A DNA stretch of 33,186 nucleotides from Clostridium sp. Marseille-P2415 (GTDB taxonomy: Bacteria > Bacillota > Clostridia > Lachnospirales > Lachnospiraceae), in NCBI RefSeq assembly GCF_900155545.1, contig NZ_LT732526.1:1561832-1595017 (forward strand). The letters run 5' to 3'. The notes under the pieces were generated by a model that saw only the letters and a list, made by a program, of their open reading frames with translations, did not search any database and was not told the DNA's origin. The position numbers and the translations under genes are program-made. Of the stretch, positions 1 to 7,543 are shown in pieces (positions within the stretch are counted from its first letter, which is position 1; each line of letters starts with the position of its first letter).

Positions 1-299
1 ACCTCCTCCACACCGGCCGTTACGGCGTTCTGCCCAAAGTATGGGTCAATTACCATGGCATCCATGTTAAAACGGTCCTTTAACCCCACCAGGACCGGAC
101 GGAAGTTGCTTACAAGTCCGCCGGAGCCTACCGTTAAGATCAGATATCCGACAATGGCTTTAATCACACCGGACAGAACATCGTACCAGGGCTTCCCCAG
201 TAATAAATATCCCACCATTACAATAAGTCCAATCATAAACGCCGGCTGCTGCAGCACATTAACTGCGAAATACGACCAAATCTTCATTAAAATTTCCAT
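1..299 (-). CDS. ulaA: PTS ascorbate-specific EIIC (UlaA/SgaT-like), N-terminal part
   Basis: Integral membrane channel of the ascorbate PTS; it imports L-ascorbate while EIIA/EIIB phosphorylate it. Translating the minus strand from the ATG at 299 gives an open frame to the window edge (about 99 residues). It begins MEILMKIWSYFAVNVLQQP, followed by a hydrophobic helix (FMIGLIVMVGYLLLGK) and a second one (GVIKAIVGYLILTVGSGG). The stretch DRFNMDAMVIDPYFGQNA near residues 77-94 is typical of the UlaA/EIIC-ascorbate family. A GGGAGGG ribosome binding site lies about 5 bases upstream. It starts 14 bp after the EIIA stop, in the same operon as EIIA and UlaG. The gene is cut by the window edge, so the rest of the protein and any EIIB gene cannot be seen. 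Confidence 0.88.
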   Translation of the reverse strand, partial: MEILMKIWSYFAVNVLQQPAFMIGLIVMVGYLLLGKPWYDVLSGVIKAIVGYLILTVGSGGLVSNFRPVLVGLKDRFNMDAMVIDPYFGQNAVTAGVEE

Positions 300-313
300 A
301 AGAACCCTCCCCC

Positions 314-772
314 TTATTCATCCAAATAGTTTTCCTGAATCCTAAGCAGATCTTCCGGCGTCTCCGCCTCCAAAAGCGCTTCCACTGCCGCCTCATTCAT
401 CAGAAGCTCTGACAGCTTTGTCATGTTCTGCAAATGCTGTTCCGGATTGCTGGAAGCCAGTGTGAAAAACAATCTTGCATCCTTTTCCGTATCCCCGGGA
501 ACAAAACTCACCGGCTTTTTAAGCCTCATAAAACCGATGGCTGTCTTGTGCACACCCCTTGCACATTCCTGGGAATGCGGCATGGCCACATTCGGCATGA
601 TGACGATATACGGCCCGTATTTCTTCACGCATTCAATGATATCTTCCTTATAATTTGCCTCCACGGTCCCGTCCGCCTCCAGGGTCTCGCAGCTCATCCG
701 GACAGCCTCCTGCCAGTCAGATGCTTTCTCAGCAAATTTATAATGATTCCATTCCACGAATTCTCTTAACAT
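314..772 (-). CDS. ulaC: PTS EIIA component, ascorbate/fructose-mannitol type (UlaC-like)
   Basis: Cytoplasmic phosphocarrier that takes phosphate from HPr and passes it to EIIB of the ascorbate PTS. The 152-residue length fits a single PTS_EIIA_type-2 domain. The phospho-acceptor histidine is visible as His66 in NVAMPHSQE, preceded by the family-typical GPYIVIMP, and the C-terminal helices carry LSELLMNEAAVEALLEA. It lies 23 bp downstream of the ulaG-like gene and 14 bp upstream of the EIIC gene, all on the minus strand, so the three are probably co-transcribed. Assignment to ascorbate rather than another pentitol rests on these two neighbours. Confidence 0.9.
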   Translation of the reverse strand: MLREFVEWNHYKFAEKASDWQEAVRMSCETLEADGTVEANYKEDIIECVKKYGPYIVIMPNVAMPHSQECARGVHKTAIGFMRLKKPVSFVPGDTEKDARLFFTLASSNPEQHLQNMTKLSELLMNEAAVEALLEAETPEDLLRIQENYLDE

Positions 773-795
773 CAGTTCCCCCTCCTAATAAAGCC

Positions 796-1899
796 TTACA
801 GACAGGATTTAAACGGTATGTTCTGGGGCGCTTCGAAACAATCCTCAAATCCTCTGCGGTGATGGTAAGCCTTCCTGTCCTTATCCGTTGGATAGACGTA
901 TTTACCGCCCACCTCCCAGAAGAACGGGTGGAATTTATAATCCAGCCGGTCCTTCTTCATATCGTACAGCACCCGGATTTCATTCACATCCGCCATGAAA
1001 TTGGTCCATACGTCATAGTGGACCGGAATCACGACATCACACCGCAAAGCCTCCGCCATGCGAAGGATATCGCAGGAAGTCATCTTATCCGCCATGCCCA
1101 CCGGATTTTCCCCATAAGACCCAAATGCCACATCCACCTTATGATCTTTGCCGTGCTTAGCGAAATAAATGGAATAATGGGAATCGCCGCTGTGATAAAT
1201 ATTGCCTCCCGGAGTCTTAATAAGATAGTTCACTGCCTTATCATCCATATCCGTCGGGCAGATTCCCGTAAGCTCTTCCCGGTCGGGCCCGGTAGAATCC
1301 GTAGTCACCAGGCAGGTCCGGTCAAAGGAATCCAGAACCGCGATTTCCACATCCTTTATCCTGATTGTATCACCCGGCCGTACAATTTGACAACGTTCTT
1401 TGGGTACTCCCCATTTTAACCAGGTTTCCACGGATTTTAACGGACCGATGAATGGAACAGGAATCTCCCTGCCGTTCTCATCCACCGTAGTCATACCGCT
1501 TTGGATTACATGGGCCGCATATTCCGCGCTCATATGGTCCTGGTGGTAATGGGTAGCTAAAACCGCATCCACCTGTCTGATGCCAAAAGGGTCAATGACA
1601 AAGGGAACTGCCCTGAGATTGGGCTGCATGTTCCTGGCCCCGCACATATTGGCCATCTGGTGCCCAACTGCCATTTTCCCATTGCCATGGGTCCGTTTTC
1701 CGTTTCCGCACCATAGATCAATGGTCAGATTACAGCCACCGGGAGTCTTAAACCAGATTCCCGTACAGCCCAGCCACCACATGGCCACAGTCCCGGGTTT
1801 CACTTCTTCGCTTTCAATCTCTTCATTCAGCCAGGTTCCCCATTCCGGAAACGTGCTCATGATCCAGGATTCTCTGGTGATTTCGCTCACCTTGCTCAT
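796..1899 (-). CDS. ulaG: L-ascorbate-6-phosphate lactonase UlaG
   Basis: Cytoplasmic metallo-beta-lactamase-fold hydrolase that opens the lactone of L-ascorbate 6-phosphate to 3-keto-L-gulonate 6-phosphate, the first intracellular step after PTS uptake. Length is 367 residues (E. coli UlaG is about 354). The metal-binding motif THYHQDH spans residues 116-122, with His117, His119, Asp121 and His122 as expected ligands. Further conserved parts are [15 protein letters not shown] near 41-55, [10 protein letters not shown], and [12 protein letters not shown] towards the C-terminus. An excellent ribosome binding site (AAAGGAGG, about 7 bases before the ATG) fixes the start. It is the first gene of the ula operon, directly behind the promoter and repeat region at 1900-2030. 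Pairing with EIIA and EIIC genes strongly supports the UlaG assignment over a generic hydrolase. Confidence 0.93.
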   Translation of the reverse strand: MSKVSEITRESWIMSTFPEWGTWLNEEIESEEVKPGTVAMWWLGCTGIWFKTPGGCNLTIDLWCGNGKRTHGNGKMAVGHQMANMCGARNMQPNLRAVPFVIDPFGIRQVDAVLATHYHQDHMSAEYAAHVIQSGMTTVDENGREIPVPFIGPLKSVETWLKWGVPKERCQIVRPGDTIRIKDVEIAVLDSFDRTCLVTTDSTGPDREELTGICPTDMDDKAVNYLIKTPGGNIYHSGDSHYSIYFAKHGKDHKVDVAFGSYGENPVGMADKMTSCDILRMAEALRCDVVIPVHYDVWTNFMADVNEIRVLYDMKKDRLDYKFHPFFWEVGGKYVYPTDKDRKAYHHRRGFEDCFEAPQNIPFKSCL

Positions 1900-1959
1900 A
1901 AATCATCCTCCTTTGATTATATGCTTGTTTTTTATGTTCTTTTTGTTCTTTATATGAGA

Positions 1960-1988
1960 ATATTATCATGTTTATGAATGTTTTTCAA
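1960..1988 (-). promoter_or_regulatory. Predicted sigma-A promoter of the ula operon
   Basis: On the minus strand TTGAAA (1988-1983) is followed after 17 bp by TAATAT (1965-1960); an overlapping TGATAAT could serve as an extended -10. The ulaG start is about 60 bp downstream. The spacing is ideal and the surroundings are AT-rich. This is read by eye, with no mapped start. Confidence 0.5.
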
Positions 1989-1992
1989 TGGC

Positions 1993-2025
1993 TTTATATG
2001 TTCGTTTTGTTTTTATATGTTCGTT
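1993..2025 (-). promoter_or_regulatory. Two direct 14-bp repeats upstream of the ula promoter (candidate operator)
   Basis: TTTATATGTTCGTT occurs exactly twice, at 1993-2006 and 2012-2025 (19 bp start to start), just upstream of the predicted -35. Looser copies of the same core (ATGTTCTTT, TTGTTCTTT) lie at about 1931-1950, between promoter and gene. Reiterated short sites bracketing a sugar-operon promoter are typical of DeoR-family regulators such as UlaR. The regulator itself is not in the window. Confidence 0.5.
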
Positions 2026-2209
2026 ATTGAAATTTTGTGATTTTGTATATCTTTCCACATTTTTTTGTGCACTTTTTTTACATATCCCTTTTTTAAATTA
2101 ACGGGCCGGACAATGGAACACATTGCCCCCGAAGCGTTTTAAGAGAATATGGGGAAATATTCCTGCGGCAGGAAATTGAGACAAAATGAAAGGAAATAAA
2201 TTTAATTAT

Positions 2210-2239
2210 TTTACAAGCTCAAAAAAGATATGCTATAAT
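2210..2239 (+). promoter_or_regulatory. Predicted sigma-A promoter of the lgt-like gene
   Basis: TTTACA (2210-2215), an 18-bp spacer, then TATAAT (2234-2239) with an upstream TG that makes an extended -10. The likely start codon is about 42 bp downstream. The rest of the 1900-2280 intergenic stretch holds the divergent ula promoter and AT-rich sequence with no gene that I can support. Confidence 0.6.
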
Positions 2240-2280
2240 AAACTGTCTTAAATACTAAGGATATGAAAAGGAAAATTATC

Positions 2281-3054
2281 ATGTACAATGACTTATTCTC
2301 TATCGGAGGAATCACCCTCCACGGATATGGCCTGATGATCGGTATCGGAATCGTCTCCGCTTATTTAACATCAGAATACCGCGCAAAAAAACTGGGACTT
2401 GATCCGGATCATCTGTTTCCTCTGCTTATTTGGGGAGCCGGCTTTGGTCTGGTCAGCGCAAAGCTTCTTTATTACCTGACCATTTTAAACGATATCATCA
2501 AAGACCCGGGCCTTTTGTTAAGCCTCTCCGGCGGCTTTGTTGTCTATGGCGGGATCATCGGCGGAATCGCTGCCGGTTATGTTTATTGCAGGGTTAAAAA
2601 AATAAGCTTTTTTCATTACCTGGACCTGGTTGTCCCGTCCATTGCACTGGCACAGGGCTTTGGAAGAATCGGGTGCCTTCTGGCCGGATGCTGCTATGGG
2701 ACCCAGTTCCATGGACCGCTGTCCATTACCTTTAATAGCTCCCGGTTTGCCCCTAACGGCATCCCTTTGTTTCCGTCCCAGATCGTATCAAGTGCCTTTG
2801 ATTTTTTAAACTTCTTTGTGTTATGCACTTTGGCAGGGAAAAACAAAAACCCAGGGAGAATCAGTGCCTTCTATCTGATTTTTTACAGCATAGGCCGGTT
2901 TATCATTGAGTTTTACCGGGGCGATCTGGTCCGGGGATCTGTGGGCAGCTTATCCACCTCCCAGTTCATCTCCATGTTTGTAGCACTTGCCGGGTTTCTC
3001 CTCTTTTGGAAAACCACGAAAAAAGCAGAAAAAGAACCCCGATCCTTATCATGA
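2281..3054 (+). CDS. lgt: Prolipoprotein diacylglyceryl transferase family protein (Lgt-like, Cys-rich variant)
   Basis: Polytopic membrane enzyme family that moves diacylglyceryl from phosphatidylglycerol to the lipobox cysteine of prolipoproteins. It is about 257 residues from the ATG at 2281, which has AAAAGGAAAA about 8 bases upstream; the in-frame ATG at 2263 has its AAGGAT too close to be used well. Family marks are YGLMIGIGI near the N-terminus, the central GFGRIGCLLAGCCYG (about residues 126-140) and GRFIIEFYRGD near the C-terminus. The classical Lgt motif is GRIGNFINGE; here the Asn position is Cys and a CC pair follows, a variant I know from clostridial paralogues. It may be a housekeeping Lgt or a specialised paralogue. 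Monocistronic: its own promoter lies upstream and a terminator follows. Confidence 0.85.
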   Translation: MYNDLFSIGGITLHGYGLMIGIGIVSAYLTSEYRAKKLGLDPDHLFPLLIWGAGFGLVSAKLLYYLTILNDIIKDPGLLLSLSGGFVVYGGIIGGIAAGYVYCRVKKISFFHYLDLVVPSIALAQGFGRIGCLLAGCCYGTQFHGPLSITFNSSRFAPNGIPLFPSQIVSSAFDFLNFFVLCTLAGKNKNPGRISAFYLIFYSIGRFIIEFYRGDLVRGSVGSLSTSQFISMFVALAGFLLFWKTTKKAEKEPRSLS

Positions 3055-3085
3055 CCTGTTGCGGGATTGAGGAAGTATTGATGCA

Positions 3086-3127
3086 GGCTCTTGTGCCCGG
3101 ACGTTAACCGGGTGCAAGGGCCTTTTT
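3086..3127 (+). terminator. Rho-independent terminator after the lgt-like gene
   Basis: A 15-bp stem (GGCTCTTGTGCCCGG against CCGGGTGCAAGGGCC, with two G-U pairs and one mismatch) closes on a short ACGTTAA loop and runs straight into TTTTT. It sits 32 bp after the stop codon. Confidence 0.85.
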
Positions 3128-3405
3128 ACCCCCAAAAACCGGCATAAAAACCGCTACAATTAGCAGTTTATAGGCTTTAGTACATAATTATATTAGCTTT
3201 TTTATTAAAAAAATAGGGTTTCTCTATTATATTCTTGTCGGATTATGTCGATTATACAGATGTTAAAGCGACACGATAAAGTCTGTAAACAGAAAAGGAG
3301 GGTCACTTCCAATTTTTCAAATTATAGTTTTATCTCAAATATTATCGACAAAAAGGAGGGTAGATTTTTTTCTAATCATTTCATTTAAAGGGAGTATGAC
3401 ACAAT
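3128..3405 (+). promoter_or_regulatory. Long leader region of the chemotaxis receptor gene
   Basis: About 280 bases without a gene. They contain an AT-rich stretch, a small hairpin (AATAG/CTATT near 3210-3226), and a sequence resembling a sigma-28 promoter (TATA, 15 bp, CACGATAA ending near 3279) that is only a weak match to TAAA-N15-GCCGATAA. The motif AAAAGGAGGGT occurs twice (3293-3303 and 3351-3361), each looking like a ribosome binding site with no start codon behind it. The true ribosome binding site is AAAGGGAGT at about 3387-3395. No cyclic-di-GMP or other riboswitch consensus was recognised. Confidence 0.35.
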
Positions 3406-5628
3406 ATGAAAAGCATCAAAAAATTTAATTTCAATAATCTTAAACTCGCAACAAAAACTTCCATTGCTACGTGCATCATTCTTGCGCTGAGTCTGACTTT
3501 GCTGATCGCAATCTCTTCCATACAGGCAAGCAACGCAGTCTCAAAGGCAATCAACGGAGAATTTTCCGGAATTGCAGCCCAGAATGGTCTTATGGTACAG
3601 GCCATTATCGATGATGCCACCGGCATCGCCCAGGATTTACAGAATTACTTAAATAATGTTTATAACGGCGGTGAGGCAGACAGCGAATGGAAAAACATCA
3701 ATCGAAAAAGCCGGATATATGACGCTGAACTAAATGGAATTAATTATGAAATTGAAAACTATATCATTAATTCTGCATGGTCAACCGTCAGCAACAATCC
3801 TGATATCTATGGAGTCGGTGCATTTTTTGAACCTGGCAAATTTGATATTGCAGTAAAGGATTATTCTGTTTATGTAGACAGGGATGATGCTAAAAACAGA
3901 ACCGCTCAATCTTTGGGCGCATACAGCGAATATTCCGCACAGGACTATTACCGCGTCGCAAAGGAAACAAAGGCCCCCTATATTACGGATCCGTTTGATT
4001 ACAAAGGTACTATGATGAGTACCGTTGCCTTCCCCATTATGGAGGGCGATCAAGTCATCGGTGTGATACTGGCTGATATCAACGTATCGAATTTTTCCAA
4101 AATAAAGACATCCGATGAAAAATATCAGACCATGTATGTTGATATCTACACAGAAGGCAATATGATTGCTTATGACAGCCAATCCAGTGATAATATAGGG
4201 AAAAAACTGGAAGACCTTATTCCCGCTTCGGAATACGCAAAAATCGTATCCGGCCAACAGGCAAAGACTGATTTCCAGGTAACCACCAGAAGATCAGACG
4301 GTACCATGGAATCCAGACATTACTACCCGATCACCTGCGGAACACAGACCTGGTGGGCTTCCAGCTGTCTGGAAAAGAGCGATTTAAATAAAGATGTCGG
4401 ACAGATCGTTTTCATTATGATTGTTTTGGCTATTCTGGCACTTATTTTTATTACCGTCGTTATAGCACTTTTCCTGAAAAAAACACTGAACCCCATCAAT
4501 AGCGTGGTTGCGGCTGCTACGGACATTGCAGCCGGCAATCTGGATATCCATATGGAGGTTCATTCTAATGATGAAATCGGTATTCTTTCCCAAACGTTCC
4601 TGGGAATGGCGGATAATCTGAAGTTCATCATTCAGGATATCAACTATCTTCTGGGAGAAATGAGCACAGGGAATTTCAGGGTAAAGACCGAACATGAGGA
4701 AAAGTACATCGGCGCTTACCAGTATATCTTAGAGGCCATGCGGAACATCCGATTTACCTTAAGCGATACGCTTCTGGAAATTGACCGCGCCTCAGAGCAG
4801 GTATCCACTGGTGCTTCCCAGGTATCCAGCGCTTCCCAGGCTCTCAGCCAGGGAGCAACCGAACAGGCCTCATCCATTGAAGAATTGTCTGCAACCATTA
4901 CTGAAATTTCAGAGCGGGTAAAACAAAATGCGGCCAATGCCTCAGAAGCCAATTCCCTGTCACAGGAGGCCAGCGAAGGCGTACTTACCGGCAACCAGAA
5001 GGTGAAACACATGATCACTGCAATGAATGAAATTGCAAGTACCTCCAATGAGATCGGTAAAATCATTAAAACTATTGACGACATCGCTTTCCAGACAAAT
5101 ATCCTGGCTTTAAATGCAGCGGTAGAAGCAGCCAGAGCCGGTTCTGCCGGCAAGGGATTTGCAGTTGTTGCAGATGAGGTACGCAACCTGGCAGGAAAGT
5201 CTGCTGAAGCTGCAAAAAATACCACAACTCTTATTGAAAATGCCATCTCCGCGGTTGGAAACGGAACAAAAATTGCGGGTGAGACTGCAGAAGCACTTCG
5301 CCTTATCGTTGAAAAAGCCAATATCTCTTCCAACCGGATCGCGGAAATTGCGGAGGCGTCGGCAGTTCAGTCCGATGCGATCATGCAGGTTACGACCGGC
5401 ATTGATCAGATATCAGCAGTTGTACAGACGACTTCTGCAACCTCCGAAGAAAGCGCGGCAACTTCCGAGGAACTGTCAGCACAGGCAATGAACTTAAAAG
5501 CTCTGGTCGGAAAATTCCAGTTAATGGAAAACCATACAGAAGCGCTTAAAGAAATGCCTTCCGGGATCAGCCGGGAAACAGAAACCTATGAGGCGCCTGC
5601 TGCGGAAGAAACTTATTACAAATATTAA
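3406..5628 (+). CDS. Methyl-accepting chemotaxis protein with extracellular dCache-type sensor
   Basis: Membrane chemoreceptor that senses an extracellular ligand and controls the CheA kinase. Length is 740 residues. Order: short basic N-terminus, first membrane helix about 17-39 (TCIILALSLTLLIAISSI), a large extracellular region about 40-330 that looks like a double Cache domain (YGVGAFFEPG and YITDPFDYKG stretches), second membrane helix about 333-357, HAMP about 356-410 and a second HAMP-like linker. The methylation and signalling coiled coil follows, with the conserved hairpin tip IDDIAFQTNILALNAAVEAA near 555-575 and FAVVADEVRNLAGKSAEAA after it. The C-terminus (EETYYKY) does not look like a CheR-tethering pentapeptide. 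The ligand cannot be inferred. No chemotaxis or flagellar partners are nearby, so it is an orphan receptor; the IS element lies directly downstream. Confidence 0.93.
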   Translation: MKSIKKFNFNNLKLATKTSIATCIILALSLTLLIAISSIQASNAVSKAINGEFSGIAAQNGLMVQAIIDDATGIAQDLQNYLNNVYNGGEADSEWKNINRKSRIYDAELNGINYEIENYIINSAWSTVSNNPDIYGVGAFFEPGKFDIAVKDYSVYVDRDDAKNRTAQSLGAYSEYSAQDYYRVAKETKAPYITDPFDYKGTMMSTVAFPIMEGDQVIGVILADINVSNFSKIKTSDEKYQTMYVDIYTEGNMIAYDSQSSDNIGKKLEDLIPASEYAKIVSGQQAKTDFQVTTRRSDGTMESRHYYPITCGTQTWWASSCLEKSDLNKDVGQIVFIMIVLAILALIFITVVIALFLKKTLNPINSVVAAATDIAAGNLDIHMEVHSNDEIGILSQTFLGMADNLKFIIQDINYLLGEMSTGNFRVKTEHEEKYIGAYQYILEAMRNIRFTLSDTLLEIDRASEQVSTGASQVSSASQALSQGATEQASSIEELSATITEISERVKQNAANASEANSLSQEASEGVLTGNQKVKHMITAMNEIASTSNEIGKIIKTIDDIAFQTNILALNAAVEAARAGSAGKGFAVVADEVRNLAGKSAEAAKNTTTLIENAISAVGNGTKIAGETAEALRLIVEKANISSNRIAEIAEASAVQSDAIMQVTTGIDQISAVVQTTSATSEESAATSEELSAQAMNLKALVGKFQLMENHTEALKEMPSGISRETETYEAPAAEETYYKY

Positions 5629-5632
5629 TATC

Positions 5633-5656
5633 TGCCCGGAGCCCTGGCTCCAGGCA
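5633..5656 (+). other. Hairpin after the chemoreceptor gene, without T-tract
   Basis: TGCCCGGAGCC and GGCTCCAGGCA form a stem of about 10 pairs with one mismatch and a CT loop, 5 bp after the stop. No run of T follows; the IS terminal repeat begins 10 bp later. Possibly a native terminator whose downstream part was altered by the insertion, or simply a stem that stabilises the mRNA 3' end. Confidence 0.45.
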
Positions 5657-5665
5657 AATGCCCAT

Positions 5666-5684
5666 AAAAGGGGCTGTCGCACTA
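5666..5684 (+). repeat. Left terminal inverted repeat of the IS element
   Basis: AAAAGGGGCTGTCGCACTA, an exact inverted match to 7549-7567. It marks the end of the element on the chemoreceptor side. Confidence 0.88.
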
Positions 5685-5697
5685 GTTGATTAAAATC

Positions 5698-5717
5698 AGC
5701 TGGTGCCCAGCTCTTTT
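5698..5717 (+). terminator. Small hairpin with T-run inside the left IS end
   Basis: AGCTGG, TGC loop, CCAGCT, then CTTTT. In plus orientation it is a weak terminator for transcripts coming in from the chemoreceptor gene. Confidence 0.4.
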
Positions 5718-5763
5718 GAGTGCTTTTAGAGTTCATTTTTATTCTGGATTTACGAACAAAGAA

Positions 5764-5822
5764 AAATAGCAGACAACTACTATACCTCTGATTGTTCAGC
5801 GGCTTTTAGTTGTCTGCTATTT
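5764..5822 (-). terminator. Transposase terminator, 16-bp perfect stem
   Basis: AAATAGCAGACAACTA (5764-5779) and TAGTTGTCTGCTATTT (5807-5822) pair perfectly around a 27-base loop. Read on the minus strand, the stem ends in a T-rich run (ATTTTTCTTT) and lies 14 bp past the transposase stop. On the plus strand it is followed by AAGGTTTTTT, so it may act in both directions. Confidence 0.7.
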
Positions 5823-5836
5823 AAGGTTTTTTAAAT

Positions 5837-7465
5837 TTATGCGCTTTCTTTAAGGTTAAACAGATGTGTTCCTGTACATTCTCTTTGGATCTTATGGTGC
5901 AGCTTATTCACGTTGTGAGCCATTGCAAGAAGAACGCTTTCCGCAAGTACATTGTTTTTCCCTCTGCATAGATAGCGATGGAAATTCATATCTGTTTTCA
6001 CATCAGCAAATGAACCCTCAGCCTGGATGCTTCTGTTCATTCGAAGCTGACAGCCTTCATCAGAGAGAATACGTTCCAGATCTTCTGCTCGTTTTTGTTG
6101 GAACACCTTTGATACTTCAAGCCGTTTTACTCGTTCTTCAAAAGGTATCTTACTGTTGTTTCCTTTGATACATTCCCTTTTGTACGGACAATCATAGCAG
6201 TCCTCACAGGTATAGATGTTTTTTCTGATTACATAACCCGTTTTGCTTTTCCCTTGTTTCGTACCTGTTAAAACAAGTTTTTTCCCGGCTTTGCAGGTAT
6301 AGCAGTCGTTTTCTGTGTTATATTCCATGTTTTCTCTGCGGCTTATATCTGTTTTATATTTTCGCGTCTTGGAAATCTCATAGTTTGCAGGCTTGATGAA
6401 TGAAACCTGTTCATTTTCTTCAATATATAGGTAATTCTCCTCGCTTTCATATCCAGAGTCCGCTACGATGTTTTTATATTTGAAATTTAAATGTTCTTCC
6501 ATATCTTTCAGAAATGGGATCAGTGTTGTGGTATCTGTTGGCTGTGGCCCGATCGTAAGCCATGTGATGTATTCCGAATCCACACCATGCTGAAGGTTAT
6601 AGCCTGGCTTCAGCTGTCCATTCAGCATCGCATCTTCTTTCATTCGCATAAAGGTTGCATCTGGATCCGTTTTTGAATAACTATTACGACTACCGCATTG
6701 GTAGATTTTCTTTGTGTATTCTTTCAGCTTATCCAGATATTCTTCTAGTCGCTCAATTGAGCGCTGCAACTGTGTTTTACGTTTTCCGATTCCATGGACG
6801 AATTCAATTCCTTCTTCGGCTTTGATCTTATAAAGTTTTTTGCGGAGTTTCTTTACATGACGCAGTTGAACTTGATTATGGTACACAACTTTAATACCGT
6901 ATTCTTCTTCACATTCTTCTACAAAAGCTGCAAGTTTTTCTAACAGTTTTGCGAGATTTTTAGTCACTGATTTTTTCCAGACAAACGTGTACTTATTCGC
7001 ACAGGCTTCAATCTTGGTACCGTCAATAAAGATATCCTTTCCGGAGATTTCACCAAGTTCAAACAGCAGGACAGACATTTGAGCTAACATTTTCTTTGAA
7101 CAGGAAGAAAAATGGAGTGAACGGAATCTGGCAATGGTGGCATGATCCGGAGCTTTGGAATCCTCTAATAAGAACATGAAATTAATGTCACGATGACAGG
7201 CTCTTTCAATATCTCTTGCAGAATAGATGCGGTTCATGTAAGCATACAGCATAATCTTCAGCATCTGTCTTGGCGTTGCAGTATTTTTCCGAATTCGGGA
7301 ATAAGTCGAATATAACTCTGAAATATCCATCTCCTCTACAACCTGACTTAGCAAACGCACAGAATCATTATCTGGGATTATACAATCGATATTTAATGGT
7401 AGTTTTAATTGATAAAAATCTTGAACCATAGTATAATCTTTTTGTAGAATTTTATTTAGTAGCAT
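5837..7465 (-). CDS. IS1182-family transposase
   Basis: DDE transposase of 542 residues that catalyses movement of the surrounding element. The N-terminal DNA-binding region (DUF772-like) includes ATPRQMLKIMLYAYMNRIYS and ARDIERACHRDINFMFLL. The catalytic core shows KDIFIDGTKIEA (first Asp), IVADSGYESEENY (second Asp) and SIQAEGSFADVKTDMNF (Glu). Between the second and third acidic residues is a cysteine cluster (CYTCKAGKK and CEDCYDCPYKREC), probably zinc-binding, as in many IS1182 members. The frame is intact with no internal stop. The start is uncertain: ATG at 7465, or the ATG 12 codons on (MVQDFYQ), neither with a strong ribosome binding site, which suits a low-expression transposase. 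Confidence 0.92.
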   Translation of the reverse strand: MLLNKILQKDYTMVQDFYQLKLPLNIDCIIPDNDSVRLLSQVVEEMDISELYSTYSRIRKNTATPRQMLKIMLYAYMNRIYSARDIERACHRDINFMFLLEDSKAPDHATIARFRSLHFSSCSKKMLAQMSVLLFELGEISGKDIFIDGTKIEACANKYTFVWKKSVTKNLAKLLEKLAAFVEECEEEYGIKVVYHNQVQLRHVKKLRKKLYKIKAEEGIEFVHGIGKRKTQLQRSIERLEEYLDKLKEYTKKIYQCGSRNSYSKTDPDATFMRMKEDAMLNGQLKPGYNLQHGVDSEYITWLTIGPQPTDTTTLIPFLKDMEEHLNFKYKNIVADSGYESEENYLYIEENEQVSFIKPANYEISKTRKYKTDISRRENMEYNTENDCYTCKAGKKLVLTGTKQGKSKTGYVIRKNIYTCEDCYDCPYKRECIKGNNSKIPFEERVKRLEVSKVFQQKRAEDLERILSDEGCQLRMNRSIQAEGSFADVKTDMNFHRYLCRGKNNVLAESVLLAMAHNVNKLHHKIQRECTGTHLFNLKESA

Positions 7466-7481
7466 AAATATATTTTACACC

Positions 7482-7511
7482 AAGAGCCGGGCTTTACAAA
7501 GCCCGGCTCTT
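7482..7511. terminator. Perfect 14-bp hairpin between the right IS end and the transposase
   Basis: AAGAGCCGGGCTTT, an AC loop, AAAGCCCGGCTCTT, then AAATTTTT in plus orientation. It lies 17 bp upstream of the transposase start, so on the minus strand it meets transcripts reading in from the glycerate operon, probably limiting impinging transcription or translation of the transposase. Confidence 0.65.
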
Positions 7512-7543
7512 AAATTTTTGCAAGCAAAGAGGCTGCGCACTAA

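Noticed and set aside
655-1419. Open frame of 254 codons on the plus strand
   Set aside because: Antisense to ulaG and EIIA, which have clear motifs; the translation is low-complexity Pro/Arg/His-rich and has no ribosome binding site.
3128-3405. Riboswitch (cyclic-di-GMP type) upstream of the chemoreceptor gene
   Set aside because: Such elements are common before clostridial receptor genes, but neither the GEMM-I core nor its tetraloop-receptor pattern is present.
4716-5333. Open frame of 205 codons antisense to the chemoreceptor gene
   Set aside because: Mirror of the Ala/Ser-rich signalling coiled coil on the other strand; the composition is that expected of a shadow frame.
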